A stretch of DNA of 64,000 nt, from positions 558,001 to 622,000 of the forward strand of contig CBDDII010000002.1 of the NCBI GenBank assembly GCA_965228905.1, given 5' to 3'. This DNA comes from CALKXV01 sp965228905 (lineage in GTDB: Bacteria; Pseudomonadota; Alphaproteobacteria; Rhodobacterales; Rhodobacteraceae). Under the pieces are notes generated by a model, which worked only from the letters and a program-made list of their open reading frames with translations, was not told the DNA's origin and made no database searches. The position numbers and the translations under genes are program-made. Shown piece by piece: positions 8,085-17,534 of this stretch (position 1 is its first letter; each line of letters starts with the position of its first letter).

Positions 8085-9343
8085 CTGTCGAAATCCACCG
8101 TATGGCCAATGGCGTCACGGTCGTGACCGAGAACATGCCGGGTCTGCAATCCGCCTCGCTTGGAATATGGGTCAAGGCCGGGGGGCGCCACGAAAGGCCT
8201 GAACAGAACGGTGTGGCGCATTTCCTGGAACACATGGCGTTCAAGGGCACCAAGACGCGCAGTGCCTTGCAGATCGCCGAAGCAATCGAGGACGTGGGCG
8301 GTTATATCAACGCCTATACATCGCGCGAGATGACGGCCTATTACGCCCGCGTTCTGGAAGACGACACGGGGCTGGCATTGGATGTCTTGTCCGACATCGT
8401 GCTGAACCCGGTCTTCGATCCGCGCGAGATCGAGATCGAACGGCACGTGATCCTTCAGGAAATCGGCCAGGCGCTGGACACACCCGACGACATCATTTTC
8501 GACTGGTTGCAGGAAACCGCCTTTCCCGATCAGCCGCTTGGTCGTCCGATCCTTGGACCGGCCTCGAAGGTCGAACGGTTTTCGGCCTCGGACCTGCAAG
8601 GGTTTGTGCGGGAACGCTATGCGCCGTCGAACCTGATTATCTCGGCGGCGGGCAGTGTCGATCACGATGCCATCGTCAGAGCTGCCGAAGAACGCTTTGG
8701 GGCCATGCCCGCCGGTGTCGAAACCGAGACGGCTCCGGGGTTATTTGGCGGTGGTGAATGCCGGGTCGAAAAGGGGCTGGAACAGGCCCATGTCGCCTTG
8801 GCCTTCGATGCGCCGGACTATCGCGACAAGTCCGTTTACGCGGCTCAGATATTCGCCTCGGCTCTGGGTGGCGGCATGTCTTCGCGCCTGTTCCAGGAGG
8901 CGCGTGAAAAGCGCGGGCTTTGCTATACGATCTTTGCCCAGACCGGGGCCTATGCCGATGCCGGGTTGTTGACGATCTATGCGGGCACAAGCGGTGAGGA
9001 GTTGCCCGATCTTCTGGGGCTTACCGTGGACGAGTTGCGCCGCGCGGCGGATGACATGAGTGCCGCCGAAGTGGATCGCGCCCGCACCCAGTTGAAGGCC
9101 GGTCTGCTGATGGGGCTGGAAAGCCCGGCCAGCCGGGCCGAGCGTCTGGCGCGGCTGATGGCGATCTGGGATCGCGTGCCGGGGATCGAGGAAACCGTGG
9201 CCAAGCTGGAAGCAGTGGATGTGGCGGTGGTTCGTGCCTATGCGGCCTCGCTTGCCACGTCGGGGGCGGCGGCACTTGCCATGTATGGCCCTGTCGCGGC
9301 AGCGCCGTCGGTCGAAGAGATCACGGGCAAGCTGGCGGCCTGA
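8081..9343 (+). CDS. M16 family zinc peptidase (processing-peptidase-like)
   Basis: The 420-residue protein resembles the beta subunit of mitochondrial processing peptidase. The inverted zinc motif HFLEH gives ligands H47 and H51 and catalytic E50; the third ligand is expected in EIEIERHVILQEI about 75 residues later. The C-terminal half carries the inactive repeat of the fold, including SRLFQEAREKRGLCY near 268. The start is GTG at 8081, inside the thrC stop, and its stop overlaps the next start by one base, so it is fully embedded in an operon. Substrates of these short bacterial M16 enzymes are mostly unknown. Confidence 0.94.
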   Translation: MTVEIHRMANGVTVVTENMPGLQSASLGIWVKAGGRHERPEQNGVAHFLEHMAFKGTKTRSALQIAEAIEDVGGYINAYTSREMTAYYARVLEDDTGLALDVLSDIVLNPVFDPREIEIERHVILQEIGQALDTPDDIIFDWLQETAFPDQPLGRPILGPASKVERFSASDLQGFVRERYAPSNLIISAAGSVDHDAIVRAAEERFGAMPAGVETETAPGLFGGGECRVEKGLEQAHVALAFDAPDYRDKSVYAAQIFASALGGGMSSRLFQEAREKRGLCYTIFAQTGAYADAGLLTIYAGTSGEELPDLLGLTVDELRRAADDMSAAEVDRARTQLKAGLLMGLESPASRAERLARLMAIWDRVPGIEETVAKLEAVDVAVVRAYAASLATSGAAALAMYGPVAAAPSVEEITGKLAA

Positions 9344-9924
9344 TGCTTCGGTTTCGCGGACGGGTCCGGATCGACACCGAGCGCATGATCCTGCGTCCGC
9401 CGCAGCACACCGATTTTCGCCCATGGTCCGACCTGCGCCGTTCCAGTGCCGAATTCCTGCAACCCTGGGAGCCGTCGTGGTCGACCGATCACCTGACGCG
9501 CAAGGGGTTCGTGAACCGGGTCTATTGGGCCAACCGGTCGATCCAGCAGGGCTCGGCGGTGCCATTGTTCCTGACCCGGCGCAGCGACGGGCGGATCCTG
9601 GGGGCGATCACGCTGGACAACATCCGGCGCGGGCCAAGCCAGGCGGGCACCATCGGGTATTGGACCGGCGAGGAATTCGCGCGGCAGGGCTATATGCGAG
9701 AGGCGCTGACGGCGATGGTGCATCATGCCTTCGAGGTTCTGAGCCTCAGCCGGATCGAAAGTGCCTGCCTGCCGGAAAACAAGGCGTCGCGGGCGTTGTT
9801 GGAAAGCTGCGGGTACAAGTATGAAGGTGTCGCGCAGAGTTACCTTCAGATCAACGGGCGGTGGCGGAACCATGTGTTATACGCCAATCTGCGCGGGGAC
9901 CGGCGCGGCAAGGTGCCCGGGTAG
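9343..9924 (+). CDS. GNAT acetyltransferase, RimJ/RimL-like
   Basis: The 193-residue protein has the GNAT fold of the RimJ/RimL group, which acetylates N-terminal amines of ribosomal and other proteins from acetyl-CoA. Visible marks are TERMILRPPQHTDF at the N-terminus, IGYWTGEEFARQGYMREAL (the acetyl-CoA-binding loop, near 104-122) and the C-terminal RIESACLPENKASRALLES helix region. It overlaps the M16 gene by one base and closes the surf1-thrC-peptidase operon. The substrate cannot be told from sequence. Confidence 0.92.
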   Translation: MLRFRGRVRIDTERMILRPPQHTDFRPWSDLRRSSAEFLQPWEPSWSTDHLTRKGFVNRVYWANRSIQQGSAVPLFLTRRSDGRILGAITLDNIRRGPSQAGTIGYWTGEEFARQGYMREALTAMVHHAFEVLSLSRIESACLPENKASRALLESCGYKYEGVAQSYLQINGRWRNHVLYANLRGDRRGKVPG

Positions 9925-9927
9925 GGT

Positions 9928-10617
9928 TCAGCACCTGTCCCCATGCTGGCGCATGGCGTAAAAGGCTTTCAGGCTTTGTTCCGGCACCGGTTTGAAGGTG
10001 CCGCAGTCTTCCATCCCGCTGATGCGGTCGACCCGGAACATGCGGAAATCGTCGCGCAATTCGCACCAGGCCACCAGCGTCCAGACCTTGCCCCAGAACC
10101 ACAGGCCAAGGGGGCGGATGACACGCTCGGATTCGGTGCCGTCTTCGGTGCGATAGGTGATGTCGAGCCTTGTGCGGGCCTCGGTTGCGGCTTCCAATTC
10201 GTCCAGGCGGCAGCGCGTGGCGTCGTCCAGCACCGGCATCTGGAAGGCGTGGACCTGCACCGATCCGGCGCGGTCGCGTTCGGCTTCGGGCAGGACGGCG
10301 CTGATCTTGACCAGCGCCTCTTCAGCCGCAGCGGCCATCGCGGTGCCGCCCCAGGCGCGGATCAGGCGGGCGCCCGCGACCAGGGCGACGATTTCGTCGC
10401 GGTTGAACATCAAGGGCGGCAGGTCGAAGCCTGCGCGCATGATGTAGCCGACGCCCGCTTCGCCCTCGATCGGCACGCCCGATCCGATCAGGTCGGCGAT
10501 GTCGCGATAGATCGTGCGTTCCGACACTTCGAGCCGTTCGGCAAGTGCGGCAGCCGTGGTCAGCCGACCGCCCCGAAGATGCTGGACGATCTGGAACAGG
10601 CGGTCGGCGCGGCGCAT
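9928..10617 (-). CDS. YafY/WYL-domain transcriptional regulator
   Basis: The 229-residue protein starts with an HTH_11 winged helix (RADRLFQIVQHLRGGRLTTA, ERLEVSERTIYRDIADLIGS at residues 22-44) and ends in a WYL ligand-sensing domain (VIRPLGLWFWGKVWTLVAWC near 160-180, FRMFRVDRI after it). WYL regulators sense nucleic acids, nucleotides or metabolites. It lies three bases downstream of the VOC gene on the same strand, so the two form a bicistronic unit; it may control that unit through the palindrome at 11048-11073. Confidence 0.92.
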   Translation of the reverse strand: MRRADRLFQIVQHLRGGRLTTAAALAERLEVSERTIYRDIADLIGSGVPIEGEAGVGYIMRAGFDLPPLMFNRDEIVALVAGARLIRAWGGTAMAAAAEEALVKISAVLPEAERDRAGSVQVHAFQMPVLDDATRCRLDELEAATEARTRLDITYRTEDGTESERVIRPLGLWFWGKVWTLVAWCELRDDFRMFRVDRISGMEDCGTFKPVPEQSLKAFYAMRQHGDRC

Positions 10618-10620
10618 GTC

Positions 10621-11004
10621 TTACCCTTTCGCGGGTTCGAACAGGCCGACGGAATTGCCATCGGGATCGGTGCCGTACTGGAACCGGCCGAAGGGCATCG
10701 ACACCACCTCGGTCACGATGGTTCCGCCGGCCTTCCAGAAACGGTCGACGGCGGCTTCCAGCGTGTCGGGCACCTGAAGATGCACGGTTGGGCCGGTGCC
10801 GGGGGCGGCGGGTTCGCCCGGATAGATATGCCCGGCGGTGCCGGTCGCGGTGTCCTTGACGGGAAACATCGACATGGGGTTCGGTCCGCTTTCGTCCTTG
10901 GTCATCGCATAGTCGAAGACCTGCGAATAAAAGGTGATTCCGCGGTCGATGTCACGTACCGGGATTTCGGTCCAGACGACGGCATTGTCAGGGGTGAAGG
11001 TCAT
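10621..11004 (-). CDS. VOC (glyoxalase/bleomycin resistance) family protein
   Basis: The 127-residue single-domain protein (MTFTPDNAVVWTEIPVRDID) has the paired beta-alpha-beta-beta-beta motifs of the vicinal oxygen chelate superfamily, ending in GRFQYGTDPDGNSVGLFEPAKG with the metal-side glutamate near the C-terminus. The start at 11004 is preferred over ATG at 11013, because AAAGGA is nine bases upstream of 11004 but abuts 11013. It is the first gene of a pair with the WYL regulator. The substrate is unknown. Confidence 0.88.
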   Translation of the reverse strand: MTFTPDNAVVWTEIPVRDIDRGITFYSQVFDYAMTKDESGPNPMSMFPVKDTATGTAGHIYPGEPAAPGTGPTVHLQVPDTLEAAVDRFWKAGGTIVTEVVSMPFGRFQYGTDPDGNSVGLFEPAKG

Positions 11005-11047
11005 CAGAGGCATCCTTTGTTGAGTTGATGCCTCTTACTGACACACC

Positions 11048-11073
11048 CCTCCTGACAGCCTTATGTCAGGAGG
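11048..11073. promoter_or_regulatory. 10-bp perfect inverted repeat upstream of VOC-WYL genes
   Basis: CCTCCTGACA (11048-11057) and TGTCAGGAGG (11064-11073) are exact inverted copies with a six-base spacer, 44 bp upstream of the VOC start. A further CTGACA half copy is at 11038-11043. On the minus strand no T run follows, so it is unlikely to be a terminator for the serine hydrolase gene. It is best read as an operator, perhaps for the WYL regulator itself. Confidence 0.55.
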
Positions 11074-11082
11074 TTTCAGTTT

Positions 11083-12084
11083 TCAGACGGATGCGAGGAT
11101 TTTGTCTTCGATCAGGTCGCGCAGGTCGCCGAAGTAACCGCCAGAGCGGGCGGGTTGCGTGGGATCCGAGGTTATGGCGACGGTCACGCCCAGATCACGG
11201 GACACCGCGATCACCTGTCCGCCGTAGCCGCGTGCAAGGGCGTAGTCCGACCCGGCAGCGCGGCCAAGGAACCAGCCATAGCCATAGGCAAGGCCGGAGT
11301 AGGGCGAGCGGGTGCGACGTTCCAGCGAAGCTTCGATCCAGCCGGGGCTGAGGATCGTCTGGCCGTCCAGCGCCCCGCCAAGCCGCACCATTTCGCCGAA
11401 ACGTGCCATAGCGCGGGGGCTGAGCGCCATTTCGTTGCCACCGAGGTAGAACCCTTGGGGATCGCGCGTCCAGGCCGGGATCTCGATGCTCAGGGGTCGG
11501 CCAAGCCAGGCGCGGGCAAGGTCAAGCAGCGACTGGCCTGTCGCCCGCGCAAGGACGGCACCGAGGATATGGGTCGATCCGGTGGAGTAAAGCATCCTGC
11601 CACCGGGGCGTGCCACCATCGGGCGGGCCAGCGCATTGGCCACCCAGTTCCCGCTGGACACCCATTCGCCGTAGTTTCCACCCGAGGTGCGTTCCAGTCC
11701 GGCGCGGAGCGTGACGAGGTCTTCCAGCGTGATGTCGGCGACGGCGGGGTCGGCACCGGCGGGGATGAGGTTGGGTGCAAGATCGCCGATCCGCGCGGTG
11801 ATGCCCGGAACCTTGCCATGGTCGATGGCCGCCCCAAGGATCGCGGCGACGATGGTTTTCGAGACCGATTTGACATTCGCGGGGCGGTCCAGCCCGCCGC
11901 CGCCGTATGTTTCGGCCAGAAGTTCCTCGCCGTCTTTCATGACGATCAGGCTGTGAAGCCGCCCGAAGGCCTGGGCCTGTTCGGACACCTCGGCCAGACC
12001 GGGCCGGGTTTGTGCGTGAAGGATGGCGGGGGCGGCGATGCCTGCGGCAAGGCCCGTTATCACGGTGCGGCGGTCGGTTTTCAT
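11083..12084 (-). CDS. secreted serine hydrolase, beta-lactamase/class C fold
   Basis: The 333-residue protein begins with a twin-arginine-like export signal (MKTDRRTVITGLAAGIAAPA). The nucleophile motif SVSK (SxxK) is near residue 80, followed by a YSTGSTH segment where class C enzymes have YxN, and a late ARGYGGQ loop. It resembles 6-aminohexanoate-dimer hydrolases, esterases and penicillin-binding-like hydrolases more than true beta-lactamases. The start at 12084 is preferred over an upstream in-frame codon because it gives a proper signal peptide. The physiological substrate is unknown. Confidence 0.88.
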   Translation of the reverse strand: MKTDRRTVITGLAAGIAAPAILHAQTRPGLAEVSEQAQAFGRLHSLIVMKDGEELLAETYGGGGLDRPANVKSVSKTIVAAILGAAIDHGKVPGITARIGDLAPNLIPAGADPAVADITLEDLVTLRAGLERTSGGNYGEWVSSGNWVANALARPMVARPGGRMLYSTGSTHILGAVLARATGQSLLDLARAWLGRPLSIEIPAWTRDPQGFYLGGNEMALSPRAMARFGEMVRLGGALDGQTILSPGWIEASLERRTRSPYSGLAYGYGWFLGRAAGSDYALARGYGGQVIAVSRDLGVTVAITSDPTQPARSGGYFGDLRDLIEDKILASV

Positions 12085-12146
12085 GGGGCTGATATGGGGG
12101 GCAGGGGCGCGGGAGGTCAATTCCCGCACGGGAACGTGATCGGCGC

Positions 12147-12734
12147 TCAGGGCAATTCGTCCGAAGGGATAATCGGAAAGAAGGTGCCGGAGGACCACAA
12201 CCCGAACCAGCCGTCGTGATGCGCCCCGATTTCCACAAGGCGATAGAAACTCTTGCGGTCGATCAGAGCTTCCAGCCGGTCGCGCACCAGGACGTAGGGC
12301 GAAGGTTCGCCGGTTTCGGCGTCGCGTTCCACGCGGATCGGGTGATCTGGGCCTGCAGTGGCTTGATCGCCGACGTTGGTTTCAAAGGTCAGAACCTGCG
12401 CCTCGCCCTCGCCAGTGGGCGAGAAATCCACGGCGACGAAAGGGGCGTCGTCCACCTTGATGCCGACTTTTTCAACCGGGGTGACAAGGACGTATCGGTC
12501 ATCGTCCTTGCGAAGAATCGTGGAAAACAGCCGCACAAGCTCGGGCCGGCCAATCGGTGTGCCAAGGTAGAACCACGTGCCGTCGCGGGCGATGCGGATG
12601 TCCAGATCGCCGCAATCGGGCGGATTCCATTTGTGAACCGGCGGCAAACCGCCTTTCGATGCGGCGCGCGCGCCGGAAGCAAGGCTTTCTGCCGACGGTT
12701 TCACATTGTTTTGACCTGTCTGCCGTTTTGCCAT
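12147..12734 (-). CDS. DUF1285 family protein
   Basis: The 195-residue cytoplasmic protein matches the DUF1285 pattern: KWNPPDCGDLDIRIARDGTW near residue 36, YLGTPIGRPELVRLFSTIL after it, DRYVLVTPVEKVGIKVDDAP in the middle, and RKSFYRLVEIG near the end. No enzymatic motif is known for this family. ATG at 12734 gives the start. It faces the MoxR operon across a 59 bp divergent gap, a neighbourhood seen often in Rhodobacteraceae, so shared promoter control with moxR is plausible. Confidence 0.88.
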   Translation of the reverse strand: MAKRQTGQNNVKPSAESLASGARAASKGGLPPVHKWNPPDCGDLDIRIARDGTWFYLGTPIGRPELVRLFSTILRKDDDRYVLVTPVEKVGIKVDDAPFVAVDFSPTGEGEAQVLTFETNVGDQATAGPDHPIRVERDAETGEPSPYVLVRDRLEALIDRKSFYRLVEIGAHHDGWFGLWSSGTFFPIIPSDELP

Positions 12735-12793
12735 TTGTACCGGACGCAATAGTTCGTTCTTATGGGATCATAGTCTGAACAGGAGCGATTGCC

Positions 12794-13801
12794 ATGTCCG
12801 ATATGCCCGAGCTTGTGGCCGAGATCGAAGGTCTGGGGGAAAAACTGGCCGAGGCCAAGGCCAGCATCACCAGACGGTTCATCGGCCAGGAGCGGGTTGT
12901 CGACCTTGTTCTGTCCTCGATCCTTTGCGGGGGGCATGGGCTTTTGGTCGGGCTGCCGGGGCTGGGTAAGACGCGGCTGGTCGACACGCTTTCGACGGTT
13001 CTGGGGCTGGATGGCAAGCGCGTGCAGTTCACGCCGGACCTGATGCCCGCCGACATTCTGGGATCCGAGGTGCTGGAAACCGGGGCGGACGGGGGCCGTG
13101 CGTTCAAGTTCATTGAAGGCCCGATCTTTTGTCAGTTGTTGTTGGCGGATGAAATCAACCGTGCCAGCCCCCGGACGCAATCGGCGCTGTTGCAGGCGAT
13201 GCAGGAAAAGCATGTGACGATTGCCGGGGCCGAGCGGGCCTTGCCCGCCCCGTTCCATGTGCTGGCGACCCAGAACCCGATCGAGCAAGAGGGCACCTAT
13301 CCCTTGCCCGAAGCGCAGTTGGACCGGTTCATCGTGCAGATCGACGTGCCTTACCCGGATCGCGACACGGAACGCGACATCCTTTTGGCAACGACGGGCG
13401 TGGAAGAGGCCCAGTCGGTGCAGGTCTTCACGCCTGAAGAGTTGATCGCCGCGCAGCAGATCGTGCGGCGGATGCCCGTGGGCGAGGGGGTGATGGAACT
13501 GATCCTTGATCTTGTCCGCGCCTGTCGTCCCGAAGAGACGGGTGCCCTCGATGTCGTGCGCGAGCATGTGGGTTGGGGGCCGGGGCCGCGTGCGGCGCAG
13601 GCGCTGATGTTGACGGTGCGCGCGCGTGCCCTTCTGGAAGGGCGTCTGGCCCCCTCCAGCGAAGATGTCGCGGCATTGGCGACACCGGTTCTGAGCCACC
13701 GGATGGCGCTCAGTTTTGCCGCACGGGCGCAGGGCATGGTTCTGGGTGACGTGATCGACGCGGTCAGCCGCGATGTGACGCGGATCGAGGTCGCGGCTTG
13801 A
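12794..13801 (+). CDS. MoxR family AAA+ ATPase
   Basis: MoxR ATPases act as chaperones that activate or insert cofactors into partner proteins, usually together with VWA-domain proteins encoded alongside. The 335-residue product has Walker A GLPGLGKT at about 53-60, Walker B LLLADEINRA near 115-124, the family segment ATQNPIEQEGTYPLPEAQLDRF near 157 and a C-terminal lid. AGGAGCGA precedes the start. It heads a four-gene operon with a DUF58 protein and two large membrane-anchored proteins, a standard MoxR arrangement. Confidence 0.95.
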   Translation: MSDMPELVAEIEGLGEKLAEAKASITRRFIGQERVVDLVLSSILCGGHGLLVGLPGLGKTRLVDTLSTVLGLDGKRVQFTPDLMPADILGSEVLETGADGGRAFKFIEGPIFCQLLLADEINRASPRTQSALLQAMQEKHVTIAGAERALPAPFHVLATQNPIEQEGTYPLPEAQLDRFIVQIDVPYPDRDTERDILLATTGVEEAQSVQVFTPEELIAAQQIVRRMPVGEGVMELILDLVRACRPEETGALDVVREHVGWGPGPRAAQALMLTVRARALLEGRLAPSSEDVAALATPVLSHRMALSFAARAQGMVLGDVIDAVSRDVTRIEVAA

Positions 13802-14694
13802 GCGAAACGCCTGCCTCCAACTGGCCCATGGGGCTGCGCCGCGATGCCGAGTCGCTTGCGGGCGCCTTGCCGCCTTTGCTGGCGGCAGCGGAGCATCTGG
13901 CCTCAAGCGTCATGCTGGGCGAGCATGGGCGCAGGCGCTCGGGGCAGGGGGATGAATTCTGGCAGTACCGCCCCGGCCATGCGGGTGACGAGGCGCGGAT
14001 GATCGACTGGCGGCGTTCGGCCCGGGCCGAGGATTCGCTTTTCGTGCGTGAAAAGGAATGGCAGGCGGCGCAATCGGTAATGATCTGGCTGGACACCGGG
14101 CGGTCGATGGATTTCGCCTCGGCCAAGGGATTGCAGGAAAAGGGCGCTGTCGCGCGGCGGTTGGCGCTGGCGCTGGCGATCCTTTTGATCCGGGGGGGCG
14201 AGCGTGTCGGGTTGTCGAACGCGGGCCTGCCGCCGCGCACGGGCAAGGTGCAACTGATGCGGATCACCCAGTCGATGGCTTACGGCGCGGACGAACCGGA
14301 CTACGCAGCACCCAGGCTGGTCGGCGCGCCGCCGCGGTCGCGGGCGGTTTTCGTGTCGGATTTTCTGGGCGATATCGGCAAGATCCGCAAGGCGCTGACG
14401 GGGGCCTCGGACCGGGGCATCGACGGTGTCCTGTTGCAGGTGCTCGACCCTCAGGAAGAGGCCTTTCCCTTCGATGGCCGCACGATTTTCGAATCTGTCG
14501 GCGGCACGATCAGCCATGAGACGCTGAAAGCGGGCGATTTGCGCGATCGCTACCTCAACCGCCTGGCCGAGCGGAAGGACGAGTTGAAGGCGCTCGCCCG
14601 GGCGACGGGCTGGCAATATCATGTGCATCACACGGATAAACCCGCGACATCTGCCCTGTTGTGGATGTATGGTGCGCTGGAGCGCGTGCATTGA
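13798..14694 (+). CDS. DUF58 domain protein of the MoxR operon
   Basis: DUF58 proteins have a VWA-like fold and are regular partners of MoxR ATPases. The 298-residue product shows the signature GQGDEFWQYRPGHAGDEARMIDWRRSAR-like region (about 43-70) and a VWA start MIWLDTGRSMDFAS near 94-107, where DTGRS stands for the DxSxS metal site with glycine in place of the first serine. The start is TTG at 13798, overlapping the moxR stop; ATG at 13828 is an alternative. No membrane segment is evident. Confidence 0.92.
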   Translation: MSETPASNWPMGLRRDAESLAGALPPLLAAAEHLASSVMLGEHGRRRSGQGDEFWQYRPGHAGDEARMIDWRRSARAEDSLFVREKEWQAAQSVMIWLDTGRSMDFASAKGLQEKGAVARRLALALAILLIRGGERVGLSNAGLPPRTGKVQLMRITQSMAYGADEPDYAAPRLVGAPPRSRAVFVSDFLGDIGKIRKALTGASDRGIDGVLLQVLDPQEEAFPFDGRTIFESVGGTISHETLKAGDLRDRYLNRLAERKDELKALARATGWQYHVHHTDKPATSALLWMYGALERVH

Positions 14695-14728
14695 GCCTGG
14701 CTGACAGGCAGAAAGGGGATCGCACCTG

Positions 14729-17500
14729 ATGTGGTCGATCGGCCCGATAGGATTTGCATCGCCCTGGCTGTTGCTGGGGCTGATCGCCTTGCCGATCCTT
14801 TGGATTTTGCTGCGCGCCGTGCCACCCGCGCCGATCCGACGCATGTTCCCGGCGGTGGCGCTGATGCTGGGGCTGACCGACGATGAAAGCCAGACGGATC
14901 GCACGCCCTGGTGGTTGCTGTTGTTGCGCACCCTTGCCATTGCCGCCGCGATCATCGGGTTCGCGGGGCCTGTCCTGAACCCAAAGCCGGAAAACGCGGG
15001 GGATGGTCCCCTGCTGGTCCTGATCGACGGAAGCTGGGCCGAAGCGCCCGACTGGAATCGCCGGATCGAACGGATCGACGCGCTTTTGGGCGAAGCGGCG
15101 CAGGAAGGGCGGGAAACGGCCGTCGTGTCCCTGACCGATCTGCCAGCCGATGCGGAGCTGCCCTGGCGGGCGGCGGGAAGCTGGGCGGCGCTGCTGCCGG
15201 GGTTCCAGCCCATGGCCTGGAGCGTCGACGGCAGCGCGGTGCGCGACTGGGCGGCGGGGCTGGAGGGCAGCTTTGACACCTTCTGGTTCTCGGACGCCGT
15301 CGCGCGGCCCTGGCGCGAAGATGTTCTGGCGGATTTGCAGGCACGCGGCGGTGTCACGGTGTTCGAGGCTGCGCGGCCCGTCCTTGGCCTGAAGCCCGCC
15401 GTGTTCGAGGATGGCACGATCCGCGTGCCGGTCTTGCGCAGCCGGGGTGGCTCGGACGGCGAGGTCACCGTGTCGGCCCACGGGCTGGACCCGGCGGGCA
15501 CGCCGCGCCAACTGGCGACGGCGCGAGCGGATTTCCCGGCTGGCGAAGTCACGTCCGACGTTGTGTTGACGCTGCCGGCCGAGATGCGCAACCGTGTTAC
15601 GCGGTTCGAAATCGAGGGTCTGCGCAGCGCGGGTGCCGTGACCCTGACCGACGACAGTCTGCGCCGCCGCGAGGTGGCGATCATCGCGCCGACCGAAAGC
15701 CGCGAGGGATTGCAGCTTTTGTCGCCGACCCATTACCTGGAACAGGCTTTGATCGAGAACGCCGACCTGATCGACGGCGCGGTGACGGATATCGTGCTGG
15801 CGAACCCCGATGTCATCATACTGGCCGATGTGGTTTCGCTGGCGGGCAACGATGCCGATGCCCTGGCCGACTGGGTGCGGGGCGGTGGCATGTTGTTGCG
15901 CTTTGCCGGGCCGCGATTGGCGGCCTCGGACCTTGGGCGCGATGCCGAAGACACCTTGATGCCGGTCCGTTTGCGCGCCGGGGGGCGCACCGTTGGCGGT
16001 GCGATGTCCTGGGGCGAACCGAAGGCGCTGAGGGCATTTTCGCCGGAAAGCCCGTTCTTCGGTCTGGCCATTCCCGAAGACGTGACCGTTTCAAGCCAGG
16101 TGATGGCGCAGCCCGACCCGACGCTGGCGGAACGCACCATCGCGACGCTGGCCGACGGCACGCCCCTGGTCACGCGCAAACGGCTGGAACAGGGGCAGGT
16201 CGTCCTGTTCCATGTCACGGCCAACGCCGATTGGTCGACGCTGCCGCTGTCGGGGCTGTTCGTGCAGATGCTGGAACGGCTGGCGGTGTCGTCCCGGCTT
16301 TCGGCGCTGGAGGCGGAAGATTTGCAAAGCACGATCTGGGCACTGGACCAGGCGCTGACCGGTTTCGGAGAGGTTGTGACGGCCGGAGAACTGCCCGGAG
16401 TGGCGGGCGAACGATTGGCGGAAGAAGCGCCGGGGCCGGATCTGCCGCCGGGGCTTTACGTGGGTGAAAAGCGGCGGATCGCCCTCAATGTGTTGGACGC
16501 GGAGGCAGAACTGTCCCCCACGGTTTGGCCCGCCGACGTGGCCGTGGAAGGCTTTGCCGTGGCGCGGGAAACGCCGCTGATGGGGCTTTTGCTGTCCTTC
16601 GGATTATTGGCGCTGATGGTGGATGTTCTGGCAACGCTCTGGCTGTCGGGCCGGTTGTCGCGCGGGGCTGCGGCGACGGCGGCCGTGGTTCTGGCGTTGG
16701 CGCTGGTGCCGCAAGGATCGGTGAATGCGCAAGAGGATCAGGACATCGAGCGTATCCTTGCCGCCGCGACCGAGGTGACGCTGGCCCATGTGATGACGGG
16801 CGATGCCCGCGTGGACGAGGTGGCGCATGCAGGCCTCAGGGCGCTGTCCGAGGTCTTGTTCCGCCGCACCTCGATCGAACCGGCCGAACCGGTCGCCGTG
16901 AACCTCGAAAGCGACGAGCTTTCGGTCTATCCCTTTCTGTACTGGCCGATCACCGAGGCGCAGCCGCGACCATCCTCCGAGGCCTATGCCCGGCTGAACC
17001 GTTACCTGCGCACTGGCGGCATGATCCTGTTTGACACCCGCGATGCGGGCACCTCCGGGTTCACCACAAGCAGCCCGAACGGGCGGAAGTTGCAGCAGCT
17101 TGCGCTGCCGCTGGATGTGCCACCACTGGAGCCGATCCCGACCGATCATGTGCTGACGCGCACCTTCTACCTGTTGCAGGATTTCCCCGGCCGATACATC
17201 AGCCGCGAGGTCTGGGTCGAGGCTGCTCCGGCGGATGCCGAACAGGCAGAGGGGATGCCGTTTCGCAACCTGAACGACAACGTGACGCCGGTGGTGATCG
17301 GCGGCAACGACTGGGCGGCGGCCTGGGCGACCGATGCGCGTGGCCGACCGATGTTCCCCGTGGGCCGGGGCTTTTCCGGCGAACGGCAGCGCGAGATCGC
17401 CTATCGGTTCGGCGTGAACCTGATCATGCATGTGCTGACCGGGAATTATAAGTCCGACCAGGTGCATGTGCCGGCCCTTCTGGACAGGTTGGGCCAATGA
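14729..17500 (+). CDS. large membrane-anchored DUF4159/BatA-type protein
   Basis: The 923-residue protein starts with a BatA-like double membrane anchor (FASPWLLLGLIALPILWILL at about 8-27, a second helix near 60-80), then a long periplasmic region with a VWA-like stretch (LLVLIDGSWAEAPDW), two more helices at about 615-660, and a C-terminal DUF4159 domain (about 690-915) with FPFLYWPITEA-like text and LFDTRDAG. DUF4159 has a glutamine-amidotransferase-like fold. It lies 34 bp after the DUF58 gene. The role is unknown, but the MoxR context suggests an envelope-located complex. Confidence 0.9.
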   Translation: MWSIGPIGFASPWLLLGLIALPILWILLRAVPPAPIRRMFPAVALMLGLTDDESQTDRTPWWLLLLRTLAIAAAIIGFAGPVLNPKPENAGDGPLLVLIDGSWAEAPDWNRRIERIDALLGEAAQEGRETAVVSLTDLPADAELPWRAAGSWAALLPGFQPMAWSVDGSAVRDWAAGLEGSFDTFWFSDAVARPWREDVLADLQARGGVTVFEAARPVLGLKPAVFEDGTIRVPVLRSRGGSDGEVTVSAHGLDPAGTPRQLATARADFPAGEVTSDVVLTLPAEMRNRVTRFEIEGLRSAGAVTLTDDSLRRREVAIIAPTESREGLQLLSPTHYLEQALIENADLIDGAVTDIVLANPDVIILADVVSLAGNDADALADWVRGGGMLLRFAGPRLAASDLGRDAEDTLMPVRLRAGGRTVGGAMSWGEPKALRAFSPESPFFGLAIPEDVTVSSQVMAQPDPTLAERTIATLADGTPLVTRKRLEQGQVVLFHVTANADWSTLPLSGLFVQMLERLAVSSRLSALEAEDLQSTIWALDQALTGFGEVVTAGELPGVAGERLAEEAPGPDLPPGLYVGEKRRIALNVLDAEAELSPTVWPADVAVEGFAVARETPLMGLLLSFGLLALMVDVLATLWLSGRLSRGAAATAAVVLALALVPQGSVNAQEDQDIERILAAATEVTLAHVMTGDARVDEVAHAGLRALSEVLFRRTSIEPAEPVAVNLESDELSVYPFLYWPITEAQPRPSSEAYARLNRYLRTGGMILFDTRDAGTSGFTTSSPNGRKLQQLALPLDVPPLEPIPTDHVLTRTFYLLQDFPGRYISREVWVEAAPADAEQAEGMPFRNLNDNVTPVVIGGNDWAAAWATDARGRPMFPVGRGFSGERQREIAYRFGVNLIMHVLTGNYKSDQVHVPALLDRLGQ

Positions 17501-17534
17501 TCGGGGTTTGCGCCATCTTCGATGTCGCCCCGGT

